Assembly: GCA_003550325.1 (NCBI GenBank)
Contig: QKWP01000827.1
Span: forward strand, 76,358-140,357
Origin: Gigaspora rosea
Lineage: Eukaryota; Glomeromycota; Glomeromycetes; Diversisporales; Gigasporaceae
DNA: 64,000 bases
Reading direction: 5' to 3'
Positions 11,526 to 23,176 of the stretch are shown here, one piece after another. The notes below the pieces were generated by a model. The model was not told where the DNA came from. It did not search any database and saw only the letters and a program-made list of their open reading frames with translations. Positions within the stretch are counted from its first letter, which is position 1. The number at the start of each line of letters is the position of its first letter. The translations under genes were made by a program, and so were the position numbers.

Positions 11526-12540
11526 ACCCGAAACGGACGAAATGATCATCTTCATTGTTAAGATTCTTTGTGTAACTGTAAATTTGTCGATCCCTATGTT
11601 CGTGCTTTAATCTCAATTATCTCAAGAATGACTGAACCAATTTTGATGATCTAACCGCCGTTAGAATCGGAAAAATTGGCTCTACAACTTTAATTAAAGG
11701 ATCAAAGAACAAATAATTGATCGACTATAGTCGGCTATTAGCCGGTATGACTGACTTCACTTAGCCGGTTAAATGCCAATAGTCGATAATAACCGACCGA
11801 AACCGACCGTAACCGACCGAACTCATCCCTAGGTACAATCTTTCAATTTAGTTAAAAGTCATGGATTGGATTTAAAATTATAAATCGATATTACTGAGCC
11901 ATATAATAGCATATGGCCAAAATTTTGCAGTCCCGTGGTTTTTACTCGATCGATATGTAGCATACAAATTTAAAGTAAAAAAATAAACAATTGAAAGAAA
12001 TAAATAAATAAAAAAAATAAACAACTGAAAGAAATAAATAAATAAATAAAAAAAATAAACAACTGAAAGAAAGAAATAAATAAATAAAAACAAAAGAAAA
12101 TCGCTAAAAACTCAAATTTGCTATGAGAACTACTGTAGTTTTTGATATTAAATAAAAGCTTTCAGCACAAAAATTTAGATATATTATCGTTATTTGATGA
12201 AAAATTAGATAGCATCTTTTGTTGGATAAGGTCACGGTATTGCTTATCTAACCTTATCATTAATTTCATTCCACTTATATCAATGTATAACGATAAGCCG
12301 TATGGGCAAAATTCGGAACATTGTGATTATTAAAATGATATAAAAACTTATAAAGAAACATAAAGTAAACTATATAAAATACCGATAAATAACTGATAAG
12401 AAACTTCACTTTTAACCTCAATAGTCACACCAAATCTTGCATATTATTGGTTTAAAATTTTTTTTATTCGTAATAAAAGCTGCGGAAATTGGATATTTTG
12501 GCCAATACGTCCGCTTAATTGAAATGTTTCACAACATTTA
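11526..12540. other. Intergenic with short repeats
   Basis: Around 11705-11830 are clustered GTCGGCTATTAGCCGG and (A)ACCGACCGAAACCGACCG motifs. At 11975-12090 there is an A-rich tandem repeat of about 30 bp built on AAATAAACAACTGAAAGAAA, four units. No gene was seen. Confidence 0.6.
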
Positions 12541-12547
12541 TTTTGGT

Positions 12548-12557
12548 TATATATCGG
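12548..12557 (+). promoter_or_regulatory. Conserved TATATATCGG box, copy A
   Basis: TATATATCGG followed by AGA lies 57 bp before the start codon of the broken LRR copy A. The same box and the same flanks (CACAACATT upstream, AAAACACTAA downstream) precede copies B, C and D. The likely role is a TATA element. Basis: conservation among paralogues only. Confidence 0.5.
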
Positions 12558-12604
12558 AGACAAAACACTAATGGACACACTGAACTTTTTGATAATTTTT
12601 CAAT

Positions 12605-13228
12605 ATGATAACATTACCGAACGAATGTTACTATAAAATATTTAATAACCTCCCTTGGTCCAAACTTAAAAACTTATTTCATGTACACTTGTAACGTCAT
12701 TGTATAGAATGATTATACCAATAGTGTGGAATAATCCGAAAACTATTCTGAATATATAAGACTTATAAAAATATTCCTTTTGACGTTAAATGCTGAACAA
12801 CATGCTCTATTAATTCCCTTTAAAATTAAACTTCCAAATTGCCCAAAACCATTATTTGAATATACAAGTTTACAATTTATATCACATCTGTTGACTATGA
12901 TTTGGTTAAAGGAGCTAGAAAATGGCTTCATTCTAATGGATACAAAACAGGATGCAAGCTGGAAATTCCCATACAATGTTCTTTGATTGCAATGTTCCTG
13001 AGAACTGGTAAGAATCTTAAATATTTAAGGCCTACTTCTTTGAATCATGGTTTTAATAAGCTTGAATTAGAAGGAGGAAAAGCAATAGCAGATGCACTTT
13101 CAAAGAACACAACATTGATTTCTTTGGACCTTAGTCATAATAGTCTTGGATCAGCAATAGGAAAAGCTTTAGCGGAAGAACAAATTAAGTTTAAAATCAG
13201 CTCAAACATTTTAGAAATAACTAAATAA
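12605..13228 (+). pseudogene. F-box/LRR copy A, truncated and frameshifted
   Basis: It starts with ATG and MITLPNECY as in copies B-D, but the F-box region (12605-12760) is broken by stops and shifts. Readable pieces follow: the LLTLNAEQHALLIPFKI segment near 12780, CSLIAMFLRTGKNLK at about 12980-13025, and a single LRR unit (LEGGKAIADALSKNTTLISL) near 13060-13130, then a unique tail ending at a stop at 13228. Copies C and D carry about ten to thirteen LRR units, so most of the repeat domain is missing. It is probably a relic. Confidence 0.75.
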
Positions 13229-14055
13229 ACATCAAATGTCGTTAACGTTAAATATTTATTTAGAAATTATTTAATTAAATATTTAATTTTCAAGAACGAT
13301 ATTACAGAACCAGTGTTAATTAGCCATCCAAAAAGTCAGATGATATATTTAAAATATTACATAATCGAGATCTTTATATATTTATTTATTTTTAATAGTT
13401 TTATATTATTTATAAATGCGAGGTTTTTTTTTTAATTGGAAACTGTAAATTGCACATTATTGCTAATTTAATGTTTTAGCCTTTTTTTAGTCATTAAAAC
13501 TGTAAAGGTTAATCGAATTACTGACAACCCCTTAAAATTATAATTCAACTTCTAACCCTCCAACCGATTTCTTTCTTCCGAAAAAAAAAATAAGATAATC
13601 GTGAAATATCTAAATGAATAAATTATATTTTATAAAATAGATGTCAAGATTAAAATCTTTTTGAAATTTTTTGGTAAAAAAAATAAAATAAAATAACGTC
13701 AATGCCGATAAATAATCCCACCCATTAGGACTGTTAATATCCTTAAATTTTTGGGTACAATCTAAATTAATCGTAATTATAATATGAATGACAGTAATAC
13801 GTAAATATACTGCGCAGCCCATGCATCCTGCAAATATTAATTATTTATTAATGAATAAATATGAAAAAACATCAAGCCAGCATTATGCAGACTGACCAGA
13901 ATATATTAGCTGTCTTGAATTATAAAATTATACTTCGCAGTCTCTTAAAAATTTTGCACAACCTGTGCAAGTTGCGCAGTGGCACAATTCTTGATGATAC
14001 GTATCACAATCCCCTTAAAATGGATTAAAAATGTTTCACAACATTCATTTGGCAG

Positions 14056-14065
14056 TATATATCGG
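14056..14065 (+). promoter_or_regulatory. Conserved TATATATCGG box, copy B
   Basis: The same box as before C and D, but here it lies 154 bp before the ATG. About 90 bp absent from C and D separate the conserved TTTTTTCAAT from the start codon. That extra segment includes TTTTTTGCAG, a possible 3' splice site, so it could act as a 5' UTR intron; this is speculative. Confidence 0.5.
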
Positions 14066-14209
14066 AGATTAAAAAATTAAAGCACTGTACGCACTAGATT
14101 TTGATCATTTTTTCAATAAATATACCCTATTTACTGAATTAGATAAGTTTTTTGCAGGAGTTAAAAAACTCAACTTTATTTCAATTGTGTTTAAGACAAG
14201 ACCCCCAAT

Positions 14210-15836
14210 ATGATAACATTGCCGAACGAATGTTACTGGATGATATTTAGTAACATCCGGTCTAATTATAATAATTTATTTTCATGCGCCCTTGTTAACC
14301 GTCATTGGTGTAGAATAGTTATACCAATATTGTGGAGCGATCCAAAAAAACATTTTAAAGATATAAGACTTATAAGAATATTCCTTTTAACGCTAAATGT
14401 TGAAGAACAAGCTCTATTAATTCCTATTAAAATTACTCTTCCAAATCACCCAAAACCGTTATTTGAATATACAAGTTATATCACATGTGTTAGCAGTGAA
14501 TTGTATAATGGAATTAGAATATGGCTTCATTCTAATGGATACAAAATGGGATATGATCCGGAAAATGCTATTCAATGTTCTTTAATTGCGATGTTCTTGC
14601 GAACTAGTAAGAATCTTAAAAATTTAAGACTTAATGAAATTATTTGTAATCGAATAATATCTGAAAGTCTTCATGAAAACACTACTGTTACCTCAATATG
14701 TTTATATTATGTCCGTGCTGGTTTTAAGTCAAAAACAATAGACGAATTAAAGAAGATCCATTACAAAAAGTTTACATTGACTTCTATAGACCTTTACAAT
14801 AGTCTGAATAGTATTGAAGATATAAAGGTGTTAACAGAGTTTCTTTGCAAAAATACAACGTTGACTTCTTTGAACTTTAACTATAATAATATCGGGCCAG
14901 AAGGAGGAAAAGAATTAGCGTATGCACTTTGCCAAAACTCTTCTCTGACTTCTTTGAATATTCGATATAGTTTTATTGGATTAGAAGGAGGGAAAGCATT
15001 AGCAGATTCAGTTTGCAAGAACACAACATTGACTTCTTTGGATCTTAGTTTTAATAAACTTGTACCAGAAGTAGGAAAAACTCTAGCAGGCGCACTTTAC
15101 AAGAACACCGCATTGACTTCTTTAAATCTTAATGGTAATAATCTTGGACCAGATGTAGGAAAAGCATTAGCAGGTGTACTCTGCAAGAATATTACCTTAA
15201 CATCTTTGAATCTTGGAGGTAATAATCCTGGATCTGAGGGAGTAAGGGCATTAGCAGATACACTTTGCAAGAACACTACATTAACTTCTTTGAAATAAAC
15301 TTGGATTAGAAGGAGTAAAGGCATTAGCAGATGCACTTTGCAAGAACACTACATTGACTAATTTGGATCTTAATTCTAATAATATTGCACCAAATGGAGG
15401 AGAAATATTTGCAGATGCACTTTGCAAGAATGCCACACTGGCTTATTTGTATCTTTATCGTAATTACCTTGGATCAAAAGGTGGAGCAGCATTAGCAAAT
15501 GCACTTTGCAAGAATGCTACGCTGACTTCTTTAAATCTTGGTTTGAATAATCTCGGATTAGAAGGAGCAAAAGCAATAGCAAATGCACTTTGCATGAACA
15601 CGACACTAATTTCTCTAGATCTTAGTTTAAATAGTCTCAAATTAGAAGGAGCAAAAGCATTAGCAAATGCACTTTGCAACAACAATACCCTGAAAGAATT
15701 GAACCTTCGAAACAATCATCTTGAATCAGATGGAGGAAAAGTATTGTCAGAAGCATTTTGCAAAAATACTACACTGACTTCTTTGGATCTTCGAGATAAT
15801 CATATTGATAATATTTCAATAAAATATTATTATTAG
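14210..15836 (+). pseudogene. F-box/LRR copy B, split by an 11-bp deletion
   Basis: This matches copies C and D end to end: F-box-like start (MITLPNECYWMIFSNI, SCALVNRHW, LWSDPKKHF), a linker, then LRR units of about 28 residues with consensus CKNTTLTSLDLxxNxLGPEGGKALADAL. Frame one stops at 15296-15298 and the rest (15300-15836) reads on in the +1 frame. Compared with the same LRR unit in C (30299-30350), 11 bases are missing immediately after ACTTCTTTG, which explains both the stop and the shift. The product as it stands would be a 362-residue protein lacking the last six units. All remaining units are otherwise open, so the loss looks recent, or it could be a sequencing error. Confidence 0.8.
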
Positions 15837-16182
15837 AATAGACAATACATATTTCTACCATTGACTTAGTATTTCTATAGTTATTAGCATTAATTGTTAG
15901 AAAAAAGTACTTTGCTGCTAATATAGTCTTATAATTTGCCAATTATTTGTTAATATTGTATATGTGCAGTATGTTACCAATTAGAAATAAAAGAATCCAT
16001 TTGATTTTGCAATAATATTATAAAATTATAAAGAAACGAATAAGAATGCGCTTTTTATAATAAAAACGACATGGTGCAAGTAAAAATAACTCGCTAAAGA
16101 AGAAAGTAAATTTTAAATTTATAAATGAATGCCTAAAGTTTAGTAGGTTTGCAATGATTGTGGTAATAAAGTTGAAGGCATA

Positions 16183-16878
16183 CCGGTGTGAGACCTGAAA
16201 CGTGACCTGATGCAGGCACCTGCACTCGTGCCTCGGGTATTGACGAATTTGGGCTTGCCGGCCCGATTTTCCCGATTTTCCCGATCGGTTCGATAACACC
16301 GATCTGACCGATAGTTTAGATAATTTAGATCAGAAGAATATGACTGATATCAATGATCCAAAGGATCATAATGATAGTTACTATAAGACCGATAAGAGNC
16401 AATGAAGCTCCGCCTCCGATCCCATATAGATATCAATGATATCAAGGATAGAAGCGATTATGATAAAAGTAATTATAGTAATGATAGTAATGATATTTAG
16501 TATATTAAGGATTTTAGTAATAGGAATGATTCCTTCGAAGGGGTATACTTGAAACAATAACTATAAATAAAGGCCGTTTGGCCCTTGGGGAACGAGATTA
16601 AATCCCACATTTGCTTAATAAATTACATACAATATAATAAACGTTCCTTTATTGTCTTTAATAAATAAACACAAGTACATATTTGATACATAATAAACTT
16701 ATACATTCGTTAAGTTGCTATTACTACGCCTATTTTGCCTACACTATACCGAAACTCTGCCCAACCACTCAGCCAAATCTAACACGCCTCTTTCGACCCA
16801 AACTTGACCCATTGACGGTTATACAGACCAACCTCGTGATTCACCGATAGACACGCCGATTTTTAGGGTTGTCACCGG
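16183..16878. mobile_element. Solo-LTR-like insertion downstream of copy B
   Basis: Absent from unit 2, where GAAGGCATATTTGAATTCC is continuous (about 31230). Reading one: a solo LTR from TGTGAGACC (16187) to GGGTTGTCA (16874) with CCGG on both sides, a TATA box (CTATAAATAAAGG near 16561) and downstream AATAAA signals (near 16660), as in a retroviral-type LTR. Reading two: a TA-flanked element with CCGGTG/CACCGG ends, which restores the unit 2 site exactly. The internal promoter and polyadenylation layout favours an LTR; the empty site favours the second reading. One ambiguous base (n) is at 16399. Confidence 0.65.
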
Positions 16879-17400
16879 TATTTGAATTCCATATAACTGG
16901 ATTTATAATGACATATCCATAGATTTATAAAATTATATTGACCACAATCATCAATATGTTTGCATTAGGAATTATGTAAAAAAATAAAATTTTGCTATTT
17001 CTAAAGCAAAATTCATTGTTCAAATTATTTCACTTGATTTTTTTCATTTTAACTAACAAAATTCCATGAATTTTTATTTGGTATTTTAGTGAAAATGGTT
17101 TATTTACTTAGTATATGAACAATTTATATATATTTGATTAACTTTTTTCTTTTATTGTATCAACTAGAATGATATTCAATAGATAATAATTATGTTTAGT
17201 GGTAAGGTCTGTTCAAATTCAGATAATACAGATAACGTCAAACTAGGTTTCTATCTGTATTGAACTAAATATTCTGAACGGATACACAAAAATCCATATA
17301 GATGGCCATCAAAATGCATATTTGAACTGATTAGACAGTTTGAATAGATTGAATGGATTGAACAGCTGATTTACAATTCACATAGTTCATGATCAGAGGG

Positions 17401-17757
17401 ATGAGCAATATTAGCAGATGCACTTTGCAAAAACACCATGCTGACCTATTTGAATCTTGGTTGTAATAATCTTGGACCACAAGAAGGAGAAGTATTGGCA
17501 GATGCATTTTGCAAGAACTACGCTTACTTTCTAGATCTTAGTAGGGGTAGTCTTTGATTAGAAGCAGCAAAAGCATTGGCTAATACGCTTTGCAAGTAAA
17601 ATAATTGAACCTTCAAAGAAATAATCTTGGATCAGATAGGAAAAATATTGTCAGGTGCGCTTTGCAAAAATACTACACTGACTTCTTTGGATCTTCGATA
17701 TAATAATGTAAATGTGATCATAAAGTCAAACAATCAAGCTATAATAATAATTCAATG
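17401..17757 (+). pseudogene. LRR-domain fragment downstream of copy B
   Basis: Broken remains of three to four LRR units: ILADALCKNTMLTYLNL, then a shifted unit with GEVLADAF, then frameshifted units ending LTSLDLRYNNVNVIIKSNN near 17690-17740. The last part resembles the true C-terminus of copy D (NNNINVIVKSNNQ), not that of B. It is probably the tail of an earlier longer gene or of a lost neighbour. The unit 2 counterpart is 31764-32310. Confidence 0.75.
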
Positions 17758-17759
17758 AA

Positions 17760-19714
17760 ATATAATTAACTAGAATAGGCAATTCCATTGCCTTATTTTT
17801 AATTTCAATTTCTGTAGCTATTAATCACATTAATAATATTATAATAAAGTAGAAAAATTCATTATTGCTGCTAATGTAGTCATCTTGTTCGCCAATTTTT
17901 GCTCAGTATTGTATACTTATTTTACCGATTAGTAATAAATGTGATCCATTTGTTTTTACAATATTATAAAAGTTATGAGGAAATAAAAAGTTGATAAGCT
18001 GTATCACAAATGCAAAATTAATAATTCTTCAAGATTTATATTCTTGCATTATATACTAGGGTGCCATACAGCAAATTTAATCAAACTTATGTAAGGTCAC
18101 TATGTAATTTTACCTGATCAAATTTTTAATCAGCGAAATTAAAAATGGTTGACTAAAAGATCATTTTCTTCAATTATTATAAAGAAAAGTACAAAATTAT
18201 AAAAGATTCCTCTGAATATTGCGCTTCTTTTTCTAATTTCTTTTGAGTGAAATCTCTTCATAAGAGCTATCTCTAAAAGTTACGCTCGATTTTTGCAAAA
18301 GCTCTAGTAAATTTTTTTGATTGTACTTATTGTACGATTTTTTTAATAAATTATATATTCTATTAGTTGAACACCTAAAATTTACATATTAGCATAAAAT
18401 ATTCGAACGTAACTTTGTTGTTTGACACTTTATTGACATTTTGTGAAAATTTCCAAGCAATTCCTTGTCTTTTTAGTGAGTTGAATCGTTTTGAAATTTT
18501 AACAAATATATTAAAATTATTGTTATATCAATAGTGATAACAATTGTTTTTTCGTTAACATGAAAATCTGTAATATATTAAAGTTTTGATCACTTAGTCC
18601 GTTTATCACCCTACCCTAATTATATACGTATTAATTTTATAATTAATATTATGGCTATTTGCATATCGGCGGATTTTTAATAAGAAATTCCCAAAATCCG
18701 CTGACATGGAATCCCCAAATTCATATGTTCATGCTGCAGTCTCATTTTTCATTTATCTCATTCTCTTTTAATTTCAGTTCTAATCTTGTTCTTGTTTTTC
18801 AGATTGATCAGTTACATTTATTATTCCAAAATTTTTTAAAAAATTATATCATTGTGATAAAAACCGTTACTATAAAAATGGCCATTGCTAAAAAAAAACT
18901 AGCTAATTTTGGATCAAGCCAACCAGAAATGCCGAAATCACTTATTCTTCCTTGAAAAGGGTCCATGAGAGTGAAGCATAAAAATATTCTAGAAACAAGC
19001 GCCGGAGAACAGGCGATAAACCTTTTAGATTGTTAATTTAAAGTCTTTTCAAAAAGTAATTATGGAAATAAGAATCCAAAAAAGGCGTGAATGCACCCAT
19101 GGCATTACTTAGTAAAAGACTAAATCTAGGCCAATATCGCCGGTTGTAATATTACTACTGCATTGTTAAGTGTAGAAATGGGTTTCATGCGTGGGCATGA
19201 TTCCTTAATCGTGTGCATTAATGCGCATTCATGTGCATGTTATTATGAAATACGAATTTTCCCATCACTAGTTAAGTGGAATTGGATGAAGAATCGAATT
19301 GATTTGTGTAATCTATATAAACATTCTTATTAAAAAAAAAAGAATAAAAGGAATATAGCGAAAAATAATTTCTTTGAAAAATGAAGACATGGTTATTTCA
19401 ATTGCAAATGAAAACTACAAATGTTATATAACTTGATGTCTGAGAGTAAAGAATTATAGTAAAGAATTATGTAAGATCAAATCGTGCAACTTTTAATCTT
19501 GGCAAAATAGAACTTAAGAGTATAAACTTTTATAAATTTTTTGAATATCAACAAAATTAAATTAGCTATAGGCTGTAATAATCCTATATGTAATTGATCT
19601 AATTAATCAATTAATTCTGGCTTAATGAAGCAATTGATTAATTCCTCCCACTTCTTACAGGCAAATTTTAATTTTTGTCTACAAAAAATTAGTAAATGTA
19701 ACATCGCGAATGCC
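17760..19714. repeat. Duplicated non-coding tract (matches 32300-34660)
   Basis: Near-identical to 32300-34660 except for short indels and the elements at 33105-33415 and 33441-33529. It includes the small ORF remnant 18878-19036. No other gene was seen. The breakpoint with the G-family insertion is at AATGCCAGG (19709-19717). Confidence 0.75.
18878..19036 (+). pseudogene. 53-codon ORF remnant, copy 1 (one stop)
   Basis: From ATG (MAIAKKKLANFGSSQPEM) to TAA the frame is 53 codons with a single internal TGA at codon 26 (CCTTGA). The paralogue at 33840-33998 has the same length, no indel, GGA at codon 26, and instead a TAA at codon 7. The bases just upstream include TTTTTCAG, so it may have been a 3' exon. 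It is rich in Lys and Ser; no family is recognised. Confidence 0.55.
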
Positions 19715-19768
19715 AGGCCCTATAAGAAAAGTGGTACGGGTTGTGGTACGGGTTGGTGTCGGGAATGC

Positions 19769-20693
19769 TGTAACAGTTGATTGGGAGAGCAGGTAAAACA
19801 ATATAGACAATAGTGCCAATTTACGCTCCAACCGTGTATGGTGAGAGAGATATAAATATGAGAATATATAGGTCACAGGGTATGAATAAAGGCGGATATA
19901 TAGGTTATATAGAGGGTTGGTGGGATCGAAATGGGTATCACGGGGTTTAAGGTGTCGATGTAGAGATTATAGAATTTCCCGTAGGTGCAGGAAGGTTATA
20001 AGTGCTATTAAAAGAGCCAGCTGGAACTGGTGAAACTAAAAGAAACAACGTTTATCGGATAAATATCTAAACTAAAAGACTTTTCTAGAGACCTATCGGT
20101 AGGCCGATATGCATCACGTGTATAATTTCGAAGGATTACCAAAACCGGGTTATATCGAATTCGAGTCTTAATAAAGCCGATTCGAGGTTACAAGTCAATT
20201 CAGTCCGTCAAATTGAGTTACGAAAAGGGCTATTAAATTTACAAGTCGAATTCAGAGATAAGTATAATTTCGGTATTCAAAGAAAGGTATGATTTATTTA
20301 ATAATAATAAAGGAACTCTTTATTTACATCGATAGGAACTTAATTCAACAATGATAGAACTTAATTATTCTTTTGGCCTTGAACTTGAGGCTTTATATAC
20401 ATTTAAAGTTTTAACTACGTTATTATCTATCACTACGTTACTTAGCTGCCACTACGTTAATACTACGCTGGCTTACGACTTTCTCATTGATCATGCAACT
20501 TCTACTACGCTACGTAGTGGGCTGTTCAAGCCTACATTGGCCTAACAGGTTTAAACGACTACGCTATGTAGCCACTTTCATGTGTAATACGCCCGCAATC
20601 AAGCAACCCATCGTTACTAATTTAGTATGAATTATTTACATCGGGAAACATACATATAAGGAAATTGATTTTAAAAAATTTTAATTCGTTACA
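19769..20693. mobile_element. Solo-LTR-like insertion in G1
   Basis: Begins TGTAACAG and ends CGTTACA, with ATGC on both sides (19765-19768 and 20694-20697). The interrupted host sequence GGGAATGCTCGAAATGGC matches the intact G2 copy near 23351. TG...CA ends, a TATA-like CTTTATATACAT (about 20390) and AATAAA-like signals suggest an LTR left after recombination. The 64-codon frame inside has no recognised motif. Confidence 0.65.
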
Positions 20694-20790
20694 ATGCTCG
20701 AAATGGCACGGATCTTGTGGCACGTACAGGAACGTTTTACGGAATGGCACGGATCTTGTGGCACGTACAGGAACGTTTTACGGAATGGCA
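20694..20790. repeat. Direct repeat of 46 bp, two copies
   Basis: GGCACGGATCTTGTGGCACG followed by TACAGGAACGTTTTACGGAAT is repeated twice back to back within G1. It is part of the subterminal repeat region of the G family. Frames through it are by-products. Confidence 0.8.
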
Positions 20791-21724
20791 CAGTAAAAAT
20801 GGCACGGACATTGCGGCAAGGGTGGCACGTAATATCACGTCATATGAAATGGCACGTTCAGATGACGCGTATATGTACGTTACACACGTGTTGGCTCGTG
20901 ATACGTGTTGGCTCGTTTCGTGGAGAGCGAAAGATCAGTAAAGGTTTTTTTTAAAAAAAGAGCAATATCTCATGATTTCACTAATGAGTAGTGATGGGCA
21001 AATCCTGATTTTTTCAAAAATCCCGCGCGGGATAGCGCGGGATTCGCGGGTTTCGTGGGATCGAGTAGAGTTTCGGAATTTTTCACGATTAATATATATA
21101 TATATATATCATCACTAAGAATGTAATTTCTCGTTAAAATAATAATCATTTCTTATAAATCTAACTAATTTATTACAAATAAAAATGCTTATATAGATTT
21201 TACCTACTTTTAATACATTTGGATCTTATAATTATTAAATTCATCAATTCAGATTTGCCTTAATTTTATCAATCTTTAAAATATTATTATATAAATATAT
21301 ATTTAAAAATTATAATGGTAACAAAGCGATCAATCATAAGCGTATAAAAATTTATAAGCAATCAGGTGCATAATCAGGTATAAATGTGCTAAAATTTATA
21401 AGTGATCAGGTACTGTACATACGTACAAAAACTTATAACTAGGTTATATACATACAAAAATTCATAAGCGACTCATAAGAAATTCATAATCAGCTTATAA
21501 TTTCTGAATTACATAACTGATTGGCTCGAATTTTATTTAACCTTATCATTCATATTAAATAATCACTGAAATTGGATATTTTCTCCCATATGGTACACAA
21601 TATTCTTGGTGTATTATTCGTGCAAGAAATTAAAAGTCTAGATTGCCACTTTATTAATCATGAAAATTTAAAAAATTTATTTCAACGTACAGTTTGCGCA
21701 TTATCTATGTACGCACGTATATAT

Positions 21725-22458
21725 GGGGTGTCTTCAATTAAAAGGGCCCATTTTTACATTTTTTTGAAAAATGAGTTTTCGTTAAATTCATATAAATTTT
21801 GACATGATTGACTTTTTTTAATTATAAATGAAAGTCGAATTACATAATAAAAAATCAAGATAATGTAAAAAGAAAAATTACATGAGGCTGCGTAGAGCCA
21901 ACACGTCACGAGTTTACCCGATAGTCACCTGCCGTCTTTAACCAATCAATATCGTGAAATTTGATTGATCCCGGATCAGTCCGAAAATCAAAACAAATAA
22001 TTAAACTCAAATATCTCAAAATAAAATATGGGCAATGGACTAGGAAAACCCGTCTTTGAAGGGGGTTTTCCATTTTGAGAAAATGGCGATTATTTGTCTG
22101 TGAAACCTAAATTTTACCCCTGAAATTTTTGTTTATTTTTAGATATCAATTACTGAATAAACAATGTCATGTGATTATGAAACACTGATTGACCAATCTA
22201 ATTTAATTGAGTCGTCAATCTTTGGTTGTAAATCTATTTTTAGAACACGATCGTTAAAAAATTAGTTTACATTCAAGTTAAAATATCTTGATAAACTATT
22301 ATATTAACGTAGGGTAAAAAGCGAAATACATATAGATATAAACCAGAACTTTAATTTGAATCGAAAATCTCGAAATTGATAAAAAAGTGTCAAAGACGGG
22401 TTTTCCTAGTCCATTGCCCATATATGTAAAAATGGGCCCTTTTAATTGAAGACACTCC
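21725..22458. mobile_element. M1-family TIR element M1a, ATAT duplication
   Basis: Ends GGGGTGTCTTCAATTAAAAG and the matching inverted end ...GAAGACACTCC; the TIR continues through GGGCCCATTTTTACAT. ATAT flanks both sides (21721-21724 and 22459-22462), and the F2 copy provides the empty site (GTATATATGTGCG in reverse complement near 44900). It holds the nested element 22030-22419. A second copy, in opposite orientation, is at 33105-33415. Confidence 0.85.
22030..22419. mobile_element. 390-bp TIR element N1 nested in M1a
   Basis: The TIRs GGGCAATGGACTAGGAAAAC and its inverse at 22400-22419 are perfect and continue through CCCGTCTTTGA. ATAT is on both sides. It interrupts M1a, whose sister M1b lacks it; M1a minus N1 is about 340 bp against 311 bp for M1b. 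The interior is non-coding. It is the youngest layer of this nest. Confidence 0.8.
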
Positions 22459-22977
22459 ATATGTGGAACGAAAATAAATAAAAGATTTAATATTTTTATG
22501 TAAATACATCAAATACTAATTAGGAATTGGCCACTTATGTTAAAGCAGGCCGGATTATTTGTTAATGCGGGCCAGATGATATGCTAACGCAGGCCAGAAA
22601 ATCTTATATTAAAAATCCCGTGCGGGAGTTTTTAAATCCCGCGCATCCCGCGCGGGATCACACGCGGATCCCACGCGTTGCCCATCACTACTAATGAGGC
22701 TTCCCTGTGTGTCTTAACAAAAATAATTCCTTACAAAATTTTGTTTCCTATGCAGTTAGCTTGTTCATCTTATATTTATTACTTATGTAAATTTATGTTT
22801 TAATAGTTAATCCACATCGTTATTGCGATGGCATGTGAATTTACGTTCATTACCCGTGCCAAATCCCGTGCCGATTCGACTAGTAAACTGCTGCAAAACC
22901 CGAGCCATTTACGGTCAAATTGGCATGGGCACACGGTCCCGCACGGTCCACCGAATCTGAACCAACTCGGCCATACC

Positions 22978-23176
22978 TAGTGATGTGCCATTTATATGAT
23001 ACCTGAAAAATTTTAGCGTACAGTGCGTACAGTACGTACTGTACGTACTGTACGTATAGTACTTTTCTTGCATCTGATTGGCTGGAACAAGTGATCGACA
23101 AAAATTTTAGCGTACAGTACGTACTGTACAGTACGTACAGTACAGTATGTATAGTACTGTACGCGGCACATCACTA
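22978..23176. mobile_element. 199-bp hAT-type MITE with GTACAGTAC core
   Basis: Ends TAGTGATGTGCC and GGCACATCACTA with a perfect 8-bp duplication GCCATACC (22970-22977 and 23177-23184). Two blocks starting AAAATTTTAGCGTACAGT lie inside, each followed by runs of alternating GTACAGTAC and GTACTGTAC that are almost fully self-complementary. The small Tyr/Val-rich frames here are artefacts of this repeat. Confidence 0.9.

Larger units (their letters stand above)
20989..22690. mobile_element. hAT-type element F1 (TAGTGATGGGC ends)
   Basis: Ends TAGTGATGGGC and GCCCATCACTA, with a perfect 8-bp duplication CTAATGAG (20981-20988 and 22691-22698). Subterminal GC-rich CCCGCGCGGGAT palindromes lie inside each end. 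The second copy F2 (44683-45647) has the same ends and interior in the opposite orientation. Removing the 734-bp insertion and its 4-bp duplication leaves 964 bp, against 965 bp for F2. Non-autonomous: no transposase frame. Confidence 0.9.

Noticed and set aside
15097..15715. Antisense frames across the LRR genes
   Set aside because: Shadow frames of the in-phase 84-bp repeats; they recur in B, C and D at the same places.
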